Under the pieces are notes generated by a model. The model worked only from the letters and a program-made list of their open reading frames with translations. It had not been told where the DNA came from and did not search any database. A stretch of 64,000 nucleotides of DNA. Source: Streptomyces pinistramenti (GTDB lineage: Bacteria; Actinomycetota; Actinomycetes; Streptomycetales; Streptomycetaceae). The DNA lies in assembly GCF_020564935.1 (NCBI RefSeq), contig NZ_JAJCXB010000024.1, positions 39,632 to 103,631 on the forward strand, in the 5' to 3' direction. A program made the position numbers and the translations under genes. This document shows positions 46,601 through 54,771 of this stretch, piece after piece (the first letter of the stretch is position 1; every line of letters starts with the position of its first letter).

Positions 46601-46638
46601 TCGATCTGGGGTTGCGGGACAGACGAGGCTCGTGCACA

Positions 46639-47121
46639 GTGAAGGACGTGGCCACTCGTGACAGAACCGGCACCCCGTCGATCGACTCCGTCTCCCTGGC
46701 GATCATCGAGCAGCTCCAGGAGGACGGGCGCCGTCCGTACGCCGCGATCGGCAAGGCCGTCGGCCTGTCCGAAGCGGCGGTACGCCAACGCGTACAGAAA
46801 CTGCTCGACCAAGGCGTGATGCAGATCGTCGCGGTCACCGACCCCCTCACGGTCGGTTTCCGGCGGCAGGCAATGGTCGGCATCAACGTCGAGGGAGACC
46901 TCGACCCCGTGGCCGATGCCCTGACAGCCATGGAAGAGGTCGAGTACGTCGTCATGACGGCAGGCTCCTTCGACCTGCTGATCGAAATCGTCTGCGAGGA
47001 CGACGATCACCTGCTGGAAATGATCAACAAGCGAATCCGCACGCTGCCCGGCGTCCGGACGACCGAGAGCTTCGTGTACCTCAAGCTCCGGAAGCAGACC
47101 TACACATGGGGAACGAGATAG
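46639..47121 (+). CDS. Lrp/AsnC-family transcriptional regulator
   Basis: This regulator of about 160 residues has an N-terminal helix-turn-helix (DSVSLAIIEQLQEDGRRPYAAIGKAVGLSEAAVRQRVQKLLDQG) and a C-terminal RAM ligand-binding domain. The start taken is GTG 46639 (VKDVATRDR), with GAGG ten bases upstream; an earlier in-frame start at 46612 is possible. It lies between the aldehyde dehydrogenase and aminotransferase genes and probably controls both. Confidence 0.88.
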   Translation: MKDVATRDRTGTPSIDSVSLAIIEQLQEDGRRPYAAIGKAVGLSEAAVRQRVQKLLDQGVMQIVAVTDPLTVGFRRQAMVGINVEGDLDPVADALTAMEEVEYVVMTAGSFDLLIEIVCEDDDHLLEMINKRIRTLPGVRTTESFVYLKLRKQTYTWGTR

Positions 47122-47123
47122 CA

Positions 47124-47207
47124 ATGAGCGAGCACAGCGAGCGAATCATCGAAGGGTGCGCGCTGCGCGAATGCCAGCCCGCCGAGCGGAGCGAGGCTTG
47201 CGCATGA
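47124..47207 (+). CDS. 27-codon ORF coupled to the aminotransferase gene
   Basis: An ATG two bases after the regulator stop opens a 27-residue frame with three Cys residues (MSEHSERIIEGCALREC then QPAERSEACA). Its TGA overlaps the aminotransferase ATG at 47204 (ATGA). The codons are unlike the neighbours (CGA, GAA, GCA) and the DNA contains repeated GAGCGA/GAGCGGA units. It could be a leader peptide, a coupling element, or a dispersed intergenic repeat that happens to be open. No known function. Confidence 0.4.
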   Translation: MSEHSERIIEGCALRECQPAERSEACA

Positions 47208-48565
47208 GCGCCGACCTCTCCAAGACGGCATACGACCACCTGTGGATGCACTTCACCCGCATGTCGTCGTACGAGAACGCCCCCGTGCCGACGATCGTGC
47301 GCGGCGAGGGCACCTACATCTACGACGACAAGGGCAAGCGCTACATCGACGGCCTGGCCGGCCTCTTCGTGGTCAATGCGGGACACGGCCGGGTCGAGCT
47401 GGCCGAGACCGCCTACAAGCAGGCCCAGGAGCTGGCCTTCTTCCCGGTGTGGTCCTACGCCCACCCCAAGGCCGTCGAACTGGCCGAGCGGCTGGCCGAT
47501 TACGCGCCCGGCGACCTCAACAAGGTCTTCTTCACCACCGGCGGCGGCGAGGCGGTCGAGACCGCCTGGAAGCTGGCCAAGCAGTACTTCAAGCTCACCG
47601 GCAAGCCGATGAAGCACAAGGTGATCTCCCGCGCGGTGGCCTACCACGGCACCCCGCAGGGCGCCCTGTCCATCACCGGACTCCCGGCCCTGAAGGCCCC
47701 GTTCGAGCCGCTGGTACCCGGCGCGCACAAGGTGCCGAACACCAACATCTACCGCGCCCCGATCCACGGCGACGACCCCGAGGCGTTCGGCCGCTGGGCC
47801 GCCGACCAGATCGAGCAGCAGATCCTCTTCGAGGGCCCCGAGACCGTCGCGGCCGTCTTCCTGGAGCCGGTGCAGAACGCCGGCGGCTGCTTCCCGCCGC
47901 CGGCCGGCTACTTCCAGCGGGTCCGCGAGATCTGCGACCAGTACGACGTGCTGCTCGTCTCCGACGAGGTCATCTGCGCCTTCGGCCGGCTCGGCACGAT
48001 GTTCGGCTGCGACAAGTTCGGCTACGTCCCGGACATGATCACCTGCGCCAAGGGCATGACCTCGGGCTACTCCCCGATCGGCGCCTGCATCATCTCCGAC
48101 CGCCTGGCCGAGCCGTTCTACCAGGGCGACAACACCTTCCTGCACGGCTACACCTTCGGCGGCCACCCGGTCTCCGCCGCCGTCGGCATCGCCAACCTCG
48201 ACATCTTCGAGCGCGAGGGCCTCAACAAGCACGTCCTGGCGAACGAGGGCAACTTCCTCGGCACCCTCCAGAAGCTGCACGACCTGCCGATCGTCGGCGA
48301 CGTCCGCGGCAACGGCTTCTTCTACGGCATCGAGCTGGTCAAGGACAAGGTCACCAAGGAGTCCTTCAACGACGAGGAGACCGAGCGCGTCCTGTACGGC
48401 TTCCTCTCCAAGGCGCTGTACGACAACGGCCTCTACTGCCGCGCCGACGACCGTGGCGACCCGGTCATCCAGCTCGCCCCGCCGCTGATCGCCGACCAGA
48501 AGCTCTTCGACGAGATCGAGCAGATCCTGCGCAGCGTCCTGACCGAGGCGTGGGCCAAGCTCTGA
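47204..48565 (+). CDS. Class III aminotransferase, probable putrescine aminotransferase
   Basis: This 453-residue PLP enzyme has the Schiff-base Lys K283 in ITCAKGMTSGYSPIGA, the aldimine-supporting Asp in LLVSDEVICAFGRLG and FTTGGGEAVETAWKLAKQY near the phosphate site. Its overall pattern resembles putrescine- and diamine-type aminotransferases (SpuC-like). The ATG at 47204 is chosen because MSADLSKTAYDHLWMHFTRM fits the family start. It probably forms 4-aminobutyraldehyde for the adjacent dehydrogenase. Confidence 0.88.
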   Translation: MSADLSKTAYDHLWMHFTRMSSYENAPVPTIVRGEGTYIYDDKGKRYIDGLAGLFVVNAGHGRVELAETAYKQAQELAFFPVWSYAHPKAVELAERLADYAPGDLNKVFFTTGGGEAVETAWKLAKQYFKLTGKPMKHKVISRAVAYHGTPQGALSITGLPALKAPFEPLVPGAHKVPNTNIYRAPIHGDDPEAFGRWAADQIEQQILFEGPETVAAVFLEPVQNAGGCFPPPAGYFQRVREICDQYDVLLVSDEVICAFGRLGTMFGCDKFGYVPDMITCAKGMTSGYSPIGACIISDRLAEPFYQGDNTFLHGYTFGGHPVSAAVGIANLDIFEREGLNKHVLANEGNFLGTLQKLHDLPIVGDVRGNGFFYGIELVKDKVTKESFNDEETERVLYGFLSKALYDNGLYCRADDRGDPVIQLAPPLIADQKLFDEIEQILRSVLTEAWAKL

Positions 48566-48625
48566 CCGCCGCGCCGGGCACCCGTCCCGGCCGACCGACG
48601 CACCCTCACCACAACTGAAGATCTC

Positions 48626-48673
48626 ACGGCCCGGATTCACTCGTTTAAAGCCATACGAGTGAATCTGGGCCGT
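48626..48673 (+). terminator. 19-bp terminator downstream of the aminotransferase gene
   Basis: ACGGCCCGGATTCACTCGT pairs with ACGAGTGAATCTGGGCCGT over 19 positions with one G-U pair, around a ten-base AT-rich loop. It lies 61 nt past the stop. Confidence 0.85.
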
Positions 48674-48796
48674 TGTGCATGCCGAGCGACGATTGCCGGG
48701 GGTCCGCAGTCCTTACCGTTCCAGTGACAGATACCCTCCATGGTCGTTCACCCGGCCGGGGGAACGAGCGGACGCGAACAAGCAAGAGGTGCGTAG

Positions 48797-49537
48797 ATGG
48801 TGGCCCCGCCTGACAACGACGTTCTCTGGGCCCGCGGCCTGCACCACAGCTATGGCGGCAGCCCGGCCCTTGCCGGTATCTCCCTGGGTGTCCGGGAGGG
48901 CGAGATCCTCGCCGTCACCGGGCCGCGGGGCAGCGGCAAGACCACACTCCTCCGCTGCCTCTCCGCCCAACTCGCCCCGTCCGAGGGCGAGGTGTGGTTC
49001 AACAGCTCCCCCGTCCACACCCTCTCCGCGCGGAGCCGGGAGCGGCTGCGCCTGGACCGCTTCGGGTGGATCGACACCCAGCCGCAGCTCGTCGCCGAGC
49101 TGACCGCCTGGGAAAACGCCGCGCTCCCGCTCCTGCTGCGCGGCGAGGGCCACCGTGCCGCCCGGCACACCGCAGCCGAATGGCTGGACCGCCTCGACGT
49201 GGGCGGCTGCGCCCGCCGCCGCCCCGACCGGCTCGACCAGTCGCAGCGTCAGCGCGTCGCCATCGCCCGCGCCCTCGCGTCCGTCCCGCACGTTCTGTTC
49301 GCGGACGAGCCGACCGCGCCGCTGCACCGCACCGACGGCACGCAGGTGCTGCGCACCCTCACCACCGCCGCCCGCTCCCACCAGATCACCGTCGTCCTGG
49401 CCACCCACGACCCGGACGTGGCCACGCTCGCCGACCGCACCTTCGCCCTCGTCGACGGCCGCAGGGCCGGGGCGTCGTCCGCGGCCGCCGACGCTCCCGA
49501 CGCGGAAAGCAGGGCAGCGTGCTCGCTCTCCGTCTAG
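48797..49537 (+). CDS. ABC transporter ATP-binding protein with atypical signature
   Basis: This 246-residue ATPase has Walker A VTGPRGSGKTTLLRCL (about 42) and Walker B HVLFADEPTA, with the His switch ATHDPDV. The usual LSGGQ signature reads LDQSQRQR. AGAGGTG precedes the ATG. It overlaps the following membrane-protein gene by 19 bp, so the two form a pair of the FtsE/LolD type. Confidence 0.85.
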   Translation: MVAPPDNDVLWARGLHHSYGGSPALAGISLGVREGEILAVTGPRGSGKTTLLRCLSAQLAPSEGEVWFNSSPVHTLSARSRERLRLDRFGWIDTQPQLVAELTAWENAALPLLLRGEGHRAARHTAAEWLDRLDVGGCARRRPDRLDQSQRQRVAIARALASVPHVLFADEPTAPLHRTDGTQVLRTLTTAARSHQITVVLATHDPDVATLADRTFALVDGRRAGASSAAADAPDAESRAACSLSV

Positions 49538-50700
49538 CCCGCGGCACGCATCCTCTCGTCCTGGTACGCCGGCTCGTCGTGGCCGCGGCGGCCGCGGGCA
49601 CCGGCTTCCTCCTGCTGGCCACGCTCGGCCACGCCGCGGGCCATCCGGAGGCGGTCGGCGACTCCCTGGTCCGCCTCCTGTGGTGCGTCGCCCCGCTCGC
49701 CGCCACCGCCCAGTTCGCGGTGTCGGTGGCACGTACGGACCCCGCGGCCCGCTTCCCGAGCGGCATGGCAGGGGCCGGCCTCGGACCCGTCCGGCTCATC
49801 CTGCTCGCCGCCGCCTCCACGGCGCTGTCCTGCGCGCTCGGCGCGGCCCTCGCGCTCCTGGCGTTCTTCCGTCTCCGCGGCGACCTCGGCACGTCCCCCT
49901 CCCGCGGGCTCGGCACGGATCTGCTCGGCGCCGGCCATCCGGTTCCGCTCGTCGGCACCCTGCTCCTGCTGTCGACGGTGCCGCTGACCGCGGCCGCGGC
50001 GACCGCCGTCTCGCTGCGCCCGCGCGAGCCGCAGGCCGCCCCCGCGTCCACCGAAGCCGAGGACACGCCGCCGCCCGCCGCACCGGCCACGCCGTCCGGG
50101 CTGCCCTGGGGCATCACCCTGGCGGCCGCAGGACTGGCCGTCGAGAGCTACGCCGCCCGGGGCGCGGCCACGGCCGACGGGCTGCTGCCGCTGCCCGGCC
50201 GGCTGATCGGCAGCCCGCCGGGTGTGCTGGCCGGCTGGGCGCTGTCGGCCCTCGGTCTGGTGCTGGCCGGCCCCGGTCTTGTGTATCTGTGCGGCCGGCT
50301 GCTGTGCGCGAGCCGTCCCGGTGCGCTCCGGCTGCTGGCCGGGCGGGTGCTCCAGGAGGAGGCGCACCGCATCGGCCGTCCCGTAGGTGTGCTGTGCGCG
50401 GCGGTATCCGGTGCCTACGCGGCGGTGAACGTGTTCCACGCCGCGCCGCTCCGGACGTTCGGGCCGCTGACCGCCGTCGGCGCCGGCGTCGTCCTGATCT
50501 GTGTCACCGCGAGCTTCCTGACCGCCGCCGTGGAATCCCGCGCGGCCCGCGCCGACACGACGGCCGCGCTGCGCCGGCTCGGCGCCCCCGCCTCCCTGCT
50601 GCGCCGCGCGGCGACGCTGCGCGCGCTGGCCCTGGTGGTCGTGCTGGCCCCGGTGACCTGGTCCGTCGCGGAGCTGGCGACCCTTCCTCTGGTGGGCTGA
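49519..50700 (+). CDS. ABC-associated membrane protein
   Basis: This 393-residue polytopic membrane protein (VLVRRLVVAAAAAGTGFLLLATLG, LVLAGPGLVYLCGRLL, LLRRAATLRALALVVVLAPVTW) starts at GTG 49519 inside the end of the ATPase gene. It has several helices and Pro/Ala-rich loops but no recognised substrate motif. It is likely the permease partner of the preceding ATPase. Confidence 0.75.
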   Translation: MLALRLARGTHPLVLVRRLVVAAAAAGTGFLLLATLGHAAGHPEAVGDSLVRLLWCVAPLAATAQFAVSVARTDPAARFPSGMAGAGLGPVRLILLAAASTALSCALGAALALLAFFRLRGDLGTSPSRGLGTDLLGAGHPVPLVGTLLLLSTVPLTAAAATAVSLRPREPQAAPASTEAEDTPPPAAPATPSGLPWGITLAAAGLAVESYAARGAATADGLLPLPGRLIGSPPGVLAGWALSALGLVLAGPGLVYLCGRLLCASRPGALRLLAGRVLQEEAHRIGRPVGVLCAAVSGAYAAVNVFHAAPLRTFGPLTAVGAGVVLICVTASFLTAAVESRAARADTTAALRRLGAPASLLRRAATLRALALVVVLAPVTWSVAELATLPLVG

Positions 50701-50895
50701 GCGGGCCCGGACACCCGCCGCGTACGGCCCGGGGCCCGCGGGGCAGCGCGTGGCCGGCCCCAGCACCTCGGTGCGACGAGGCAACCCGCGGCCCGAAATG
50801 CGCGTCTGCCTGGCCGGGTAACGCAGTGGTGAAGAGGCACACCCGCCGGCCGGGGACAGACGCGGCGCGGCGGCGGTGCGTGAACGGAGCTCTTG

Positions 50896-51939
50896 GTGAT
50901 CATCGGCCTTCTGACGGCCGTGGCGGCATCGGTCTGCTACGGCACGGGTTCCGTTCTCCAGGCGGTGGGATCGCGGAAATCCGCCCGCCGGGAGGCGGCG
51001 GGCGCCGCCACCACGGGTGTCACCCAGCACGGCGGCCCCAGCCTGGCGTCGACCGCGAAGGCCGCGGTGACCTGGGAGTTCATGGTCGGCTCCGTACTGG
51101 ATTTCGTGGGCTTCGGGCTGGGCGCGCTGGCCGCGAGGCTGCTGCCGCTGTTCCTTTCGCAGACGGTGATCAGCGCCAACCTCGTGATCACCGCGCTGCT
51201 GAGCATCAGGCTGCTCGGGATCCGGCTCAGCAAACCCGAGTGGACGTCGATCGCCGTGGTCTGCTCGGCGCTGGTGCTGCTGGCCACCGCGGCGGGACAC
51301 GAAGGAAGCGGTCATACGCCGACCGCCGCCCATTGGTGGCTGCTCGCCGCGTCCGTCCTCCTGGTCGCCGTCGGCAGTCTGATCGTGCGTCTGATGGGCG
51401 CACGGGCCGCGATCCTCGCCGGTCTCCTTTCCGGTCTCGGCTTCGGCGCACTCGGCGTGGGCGTCCGCATACTGAACGGTGTGGCGCCGTTCAGCCTGTC
51501 CGCCCTCCTCGCCGACCCGGCGCTCTACGCGATCCTGGTCGCGGGCATCGGCGGCATGTACCTGCACACCGTGGCGCTCCAGATCGGTTCGGTGAACGGT
51601 GCCACCGCGGCGCTGGTGGTGGGTGAGACGGTGGTGCCCGGCATCCTGGGGGTGCTGTGGCTCGGCGACGCGTCCCGGCCCGGGTTCGCCTGGGCTGCCA
51701 TCCTCGGCTTCGTCATGGCGGTCGCCGGTGCCGTCGCCGTCGCCTGGTTCGGCTCCGATGAGGGCGAGCCGACGGGTGAAGCGGGCCACGGGGACGGCGA
51801 CGGGACGGATCCCGCACGGGACGTCCCTGCCGTCGGCGGGAACCCGCCCGTGGGACGCGCGCGGGACGCGGAACACCCTCCGACCGGCGCGGACGTACCG
51901 GGTGTGGGACACGGCTGGGACACGGAGCGCCGCCGTTAG
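50896..51939 (+). CDS. DMT-superfamily (EamA-like) membrane protein
   Basis: This protein of about 347 residues has multiple transmembrane segments (GLLTAVAASVCYGTGSVLQA, IAVVCSALVLLATAAG, AAILGFVMAVAGAVAVAWFG) in the two-repeat pattern of DMT exporters. It ends in a soluble Gly/Asp/Arg-rich tail of about 65 residues. GTG 50896 is favoured over TTG 50893; GGAG lies upstream. Substrate unknown. Confidence 0.8.
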   Translation: MIIGLLTAVAASVCYGTGSVLQAVGSRKSARREAAGAATTGVTQHGGPSLASTAKAAVTWEFMVGSVLDFVGFGLGALAARLLPLFLSQTVISANLVITALLSIRLLGIRLSKPEWTSIAVVCSALVLLATAAGHEGSGHTPTAAHWWLLAASVLLVAVGSLIVRLMGARAAILAGLLSGLGFGALGVGVRILNGVAPFSLSALLADPALYAILVAGIGGMYLHTVALQIGSVNGATAALVVGETVVPGILGVLWLGDASRPGFAWAAILGFVMAVAGAVAVAWFGSDEGEPTGEAGHGDGDGTDPARDVPAVGGNPPVGRARDAEHPPTGADVPGVGHGWDTERRR

Positions 51940-51987
51940 CCGTCCCGGAAGGCGGCCCTGCCGCTCCTGGCCGGGCCGCCTCTGCGC

Positions 51988-53067
51988 CTAACCGTCCGCG
52001 TCCGCCAGTACCACGACGTCCTCGGCGGCGAAGCGGACGCCGACCCGCTCCCCCGTTTCCGGCGCGTCCCGCAGCGCGCAGGCCGCCTCCAGTTGCGGTC
52101 CTTCGGACGGCTGGAGCAGCAGGGCGACGTGGGTGCCGCGGAAGGTCCGGGCGGCGACCGTGCACGGCAGGCCGTCGGCCACGGGCACCAGCCGGACGCC
52201 GGCCGGCCGGACGAGCAGCCGGCGGGGCCCGTCGGGTGACGCTTCGGGGACCGGCACCTTGCCCCAGGGCGTCACGGCGGCGGCGCCCTGCACCGTCGCC
52301 TCGACGACGTTGTCGAAGCCGAGGAAGCGGGCGACGAACTCGGTGGCGGGCCGCTGCCAGACCTCCAGCGGGGTGCCGGTCTGCGCGATCCGCCCGTCCT
52401 GCATCACAACGACCCGGTCGGCAAGGGCGAACGCCTCGCCCTGGTCGTGCGTGACGGCGAGCACCGTCGTCCGCAACTCGCCGAAGAGCCGCCGCAGTTC
52501 GACGACGAGGCGTTCCCGCAGCCCGCGGTCGAGCTGCCCGAGCGGCTCGTCGAGCATCAGCAGCCGGGGGCGCGGCGCGAGGGCGCGGGCCAGCGCGACC
52601 CGCTGCTGCTCCCCTCCGGAGAGGGAGGCGACGGCGCGGCGTCCGGCGTCCGGCAGCCCGACGAGGCCGAGCAGTTCGGCGACGGTGCGCCGCTGGTCGG
52701 CGCGGTGCGCCCGGCGCATCCGCAGGCCGAAGGCGACGTTGCCCGCGACGTCCTTCTGCGGGAAGAGCTGGTGGTCCTGGAACATCAGGCCGACGCCCCG
52801 TCGGTGGGTGGGCACCCGCGTCTGGTCGCGTCCCTCCAGCAGGACCTGCCCGGTGTCGGCCGGTTGCAGCCCGGCCACCACCCGCAGCAGGGTCGATTTT
52901 CCGCTGCCGCTGGGCCCCAGCACGCAGACGATCTCGTGGGCGGCGACGTCCAGATCGACCGCGTCGAGCGCGGCGGCCTCGCCGTACGGGCCGAAGCGTA
53001 CGGTCACGCCGTTCAGCCGCAGCAGCTGCTGTCCTTCGGTGTGCGCGGCCCGAGCCGTAGCCGTCAT
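51988..53067 (-). CDS. thiQ: Thiamine ABC transporter ATP-binding protein
   Basis: This 359-residue ATPase has Walker A LGPSGSGKSTLLRVVAG, the signature SLSGGEQQRVALARAL, Walker B LLMLDEPLGQLD and AVTHDQGEAFA. It carries a C-terminal regulatory (TOBE-like) domain absent from the short E. coli ThiQ. It begins immediately after the permease stop and is the third gene of the TPP-riboswitch-controlled operon. Confidence 0.88.
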   Translation of the reverse strand: MTATARAAHTEGQQLLRLNGVTVRFGPYGEAAALDAVDLDVAAHEIVCVLGPSGSGKSTLLRVVAGLQPADTGQVLLEGRDQTRVPTHRRGVGLMFQDHQLFPQKDVAGNVAFGLRMRRAHRADQRRTVAELLGLVGLPDAGRRAVASLSGGEQQRVALARALAPRPRLLMLDEPLGQLDRGLRERLVVELRRLFGELRTTVLAVTHDQGEAFALADRVVVMQDGRIAQTGTPLEVWQRPATEFVARFLGFDNVVEATVQGAAAVTPWGKVPVPEASPDGPRRLLVRPAGVRLVPVADGLPCTVAARTFRGTHVALLLQPSEGPQLEAACALRDAPETGERVGVRFAAEDVVVLADADG

Positions 53068-54771
53068 CTAGAACTCCCCGGACTGGTCGGTGCGGAGGCG
53101 CTCCAAGACCAGCAGGGCCCCGGCGCACACCACCATCAAGATGGTGGAAAGGGCCATCGCCTGGCCGTAGTTGAGTTCCCCGGCGCGGCCGAGCAGCCGG
53201 GCGACGGCCACCGGGAGGGTCGGCTGGTCGGGCCGTGCGATGAAGACCGTCGCGCCGAACTCGCCGAGCGAGACGGCGAACGCGAACCCGGCGGCGATGA
53301 GCAGGGCGCGGCGCACCATCGGCAGGTCCACCTCGCGCCACACCCGCCACGGCGAAGCGCCCAGCACGGCCGCCGCCTCCCGCAGCCGCCCGTCGACGGC
53401 ACGCAGCACGGGCAGCATGATCCGCACCACGAACGGCACCCCGACCAGCGCCTGGGCCAGCGGCACCAGCCACCACGAGGAGCGCAGGTCGAGCGGCGGC
53501 CGGTCGAGGGTGATCAGGAATCCGAAGCCGACGGTCACCGCGGACACGCCGAGCGGCAGCATCAGCAGCGCGTCGAAGCCGCGGACGAGCCGGCCGCCGC
53601 GCCGGGTCAGGGCGGCGGCCGCCAGCCCGCCCACCACCAGGGCAATCGCGGTGGCTGCCACCCCGTAGGCGAGCGAGTTCCACAGCGCTTCCAGGGGGGC
53701 GACGGCGAAGGTGCTGTCGGCGGAGGCGGCGGACCGCAGCGTTTCGTAGAAGACCGGGCCGTAGCCGTCGGGCCCGGCGAAGGACCGTTCGACGAGCACG
53801 AGGAGCGGCATGACGAGGAGGACGACGATGATCACGAGGGTGCCCCACAGCAGCGCCCACTGTCCGGGGCCGCGGGGCCGCCGCGTGGTCCGCGCGGCGT
53901 CGACGAGGCGGAGGGCCGTCTCGCGTCGGCGCACCGTCCAGGCGTGCACGGCCAGCAGGCCGAGGACGGCCGCGAACTGGATCAGGGTGAGGACGGCGGC
54001 CGTCGGCAGGTCGAGGAAGTCGGCGGTCTGCCGGTAGATCTCCACCTCCAGGGTGGAGAAGGTGGGCCCGCCGAGGATCTGCACCACTCCGAAGGAGGTG
54101 AAGGTGAACAGGAAGACCATCAGCGCGGCGGCGGCTACGGCGGGGCCGAGCGCGGGCAGCGTCACCCGGCGCCAGGCCGCGAGGCGGCCGGCGCCGAGCA
54201 CCCGCGCCGCCTCCTCCTGCCGCGGGTCGAGCTGCCCCCACAGCCCGCCGACGGTCCGTACCACCACGGCGTAGTTGAAGAAGACGTGGGCGAGCAGGAT
54301 CGCCCACACCGAGGTGTCAAGACGCACGCCCCACAGGTCGTCGAGCAGTCCGCCGCGGCCGACCAGGGCCAGGAAGGCGGAGCCGACGACGACGGTCGGC
54401 AGCACGAACGGCACCGCGACCACGGCCCGCAGCAGTTGCTTGCCCGGGAAGTCGAACCGGGCGAAGACGTACGCGCCGGGCAGCGCGATCAGCAGGGTGA
54501 GGCCGGTCGACGCGGCGGCCTGCCAGACGGTGAACCACAGGACGTGCAGGACGTCCGGATCGCCGAGCACGTCGGCGATCCGGCCGAGCTGCCACTGCCC
54601 GCCGTCCTTCAGTCCGCGTCCGACGATCGCGGTGACCGGGTAGGCGAAGAACAGCGCGAAGAAGGCGGTCGGCAGCGCCATCAGCGCCGCCCTTACCGCC
54701 GTCGCGCGCCGGGTTCTGCCGCGCCGGGCCCGGCCTACTTCAGAACGAGCGAGGACCACTGCTTGATCCAC
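53068..54771 (-). CDS. thiP: Thiamine ABC transporter permease
   Basis: This 567-residue permease contains two fused halves, each with an EAA loop (PRQEEAARVLGAGRLAAWRRV and RLREAAAVLGASPWRVWREV) and about 11-12 helices, the arrangement of ThiP. GTG 54771 overlaps the end of the binding-protein gene by 37 bp; an internal GTG at 54759 is possible. It abuts the ATPase gene with no gap. Confidence 0.88.
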   Translation of the reverse strand: MDQAVVLARSEVGRARRGRTRRATAVRAALMALPTAFFALFFAYPVTAIVGRGLKDGGQWQLGRIADVLGDPDVLHVLWFTVWQAAASTGLTLLIALPGAYVFARFDFPGKQLLRAVVAVPFVLPTVVVGSAFLALVGRGGLLDDLWGVRLDTSVWAILLAHVFFNYAVVVRTVGGLWGQLDPRQEEAARVLGAGRLAAWRRVTLPALGPAVAAAALMVFLFTFTSFGVVQILGGPTFSTLEVEIYRQTADFLDLPTAAVLTLIQFAAVLGLLAVHAWTVRRRETALRLVDAARTTRRPRGPGQWALLWGTLVIIVVLLVMPLLVLVERSFAGPDGYGPVFYETLRSAASADSTFAVAPLEALWNSLAYGVAATAIALVVGGLAAAALTRRGGRLVRGFDALLMLPLGVSAVTVGFGFLITLDRPPLDLRSSWWLVPLAQALVGVPFVVRIMLPVLRAVDGRLREAAAVLGASPWRVWREVDLPMVRRALLIAAGFAFAVSLGEFGATVFIARPDQPTLPVAVARLLGRAGELNYGQAMALSTILMVVCAGALLVLERLRTDQSGEF

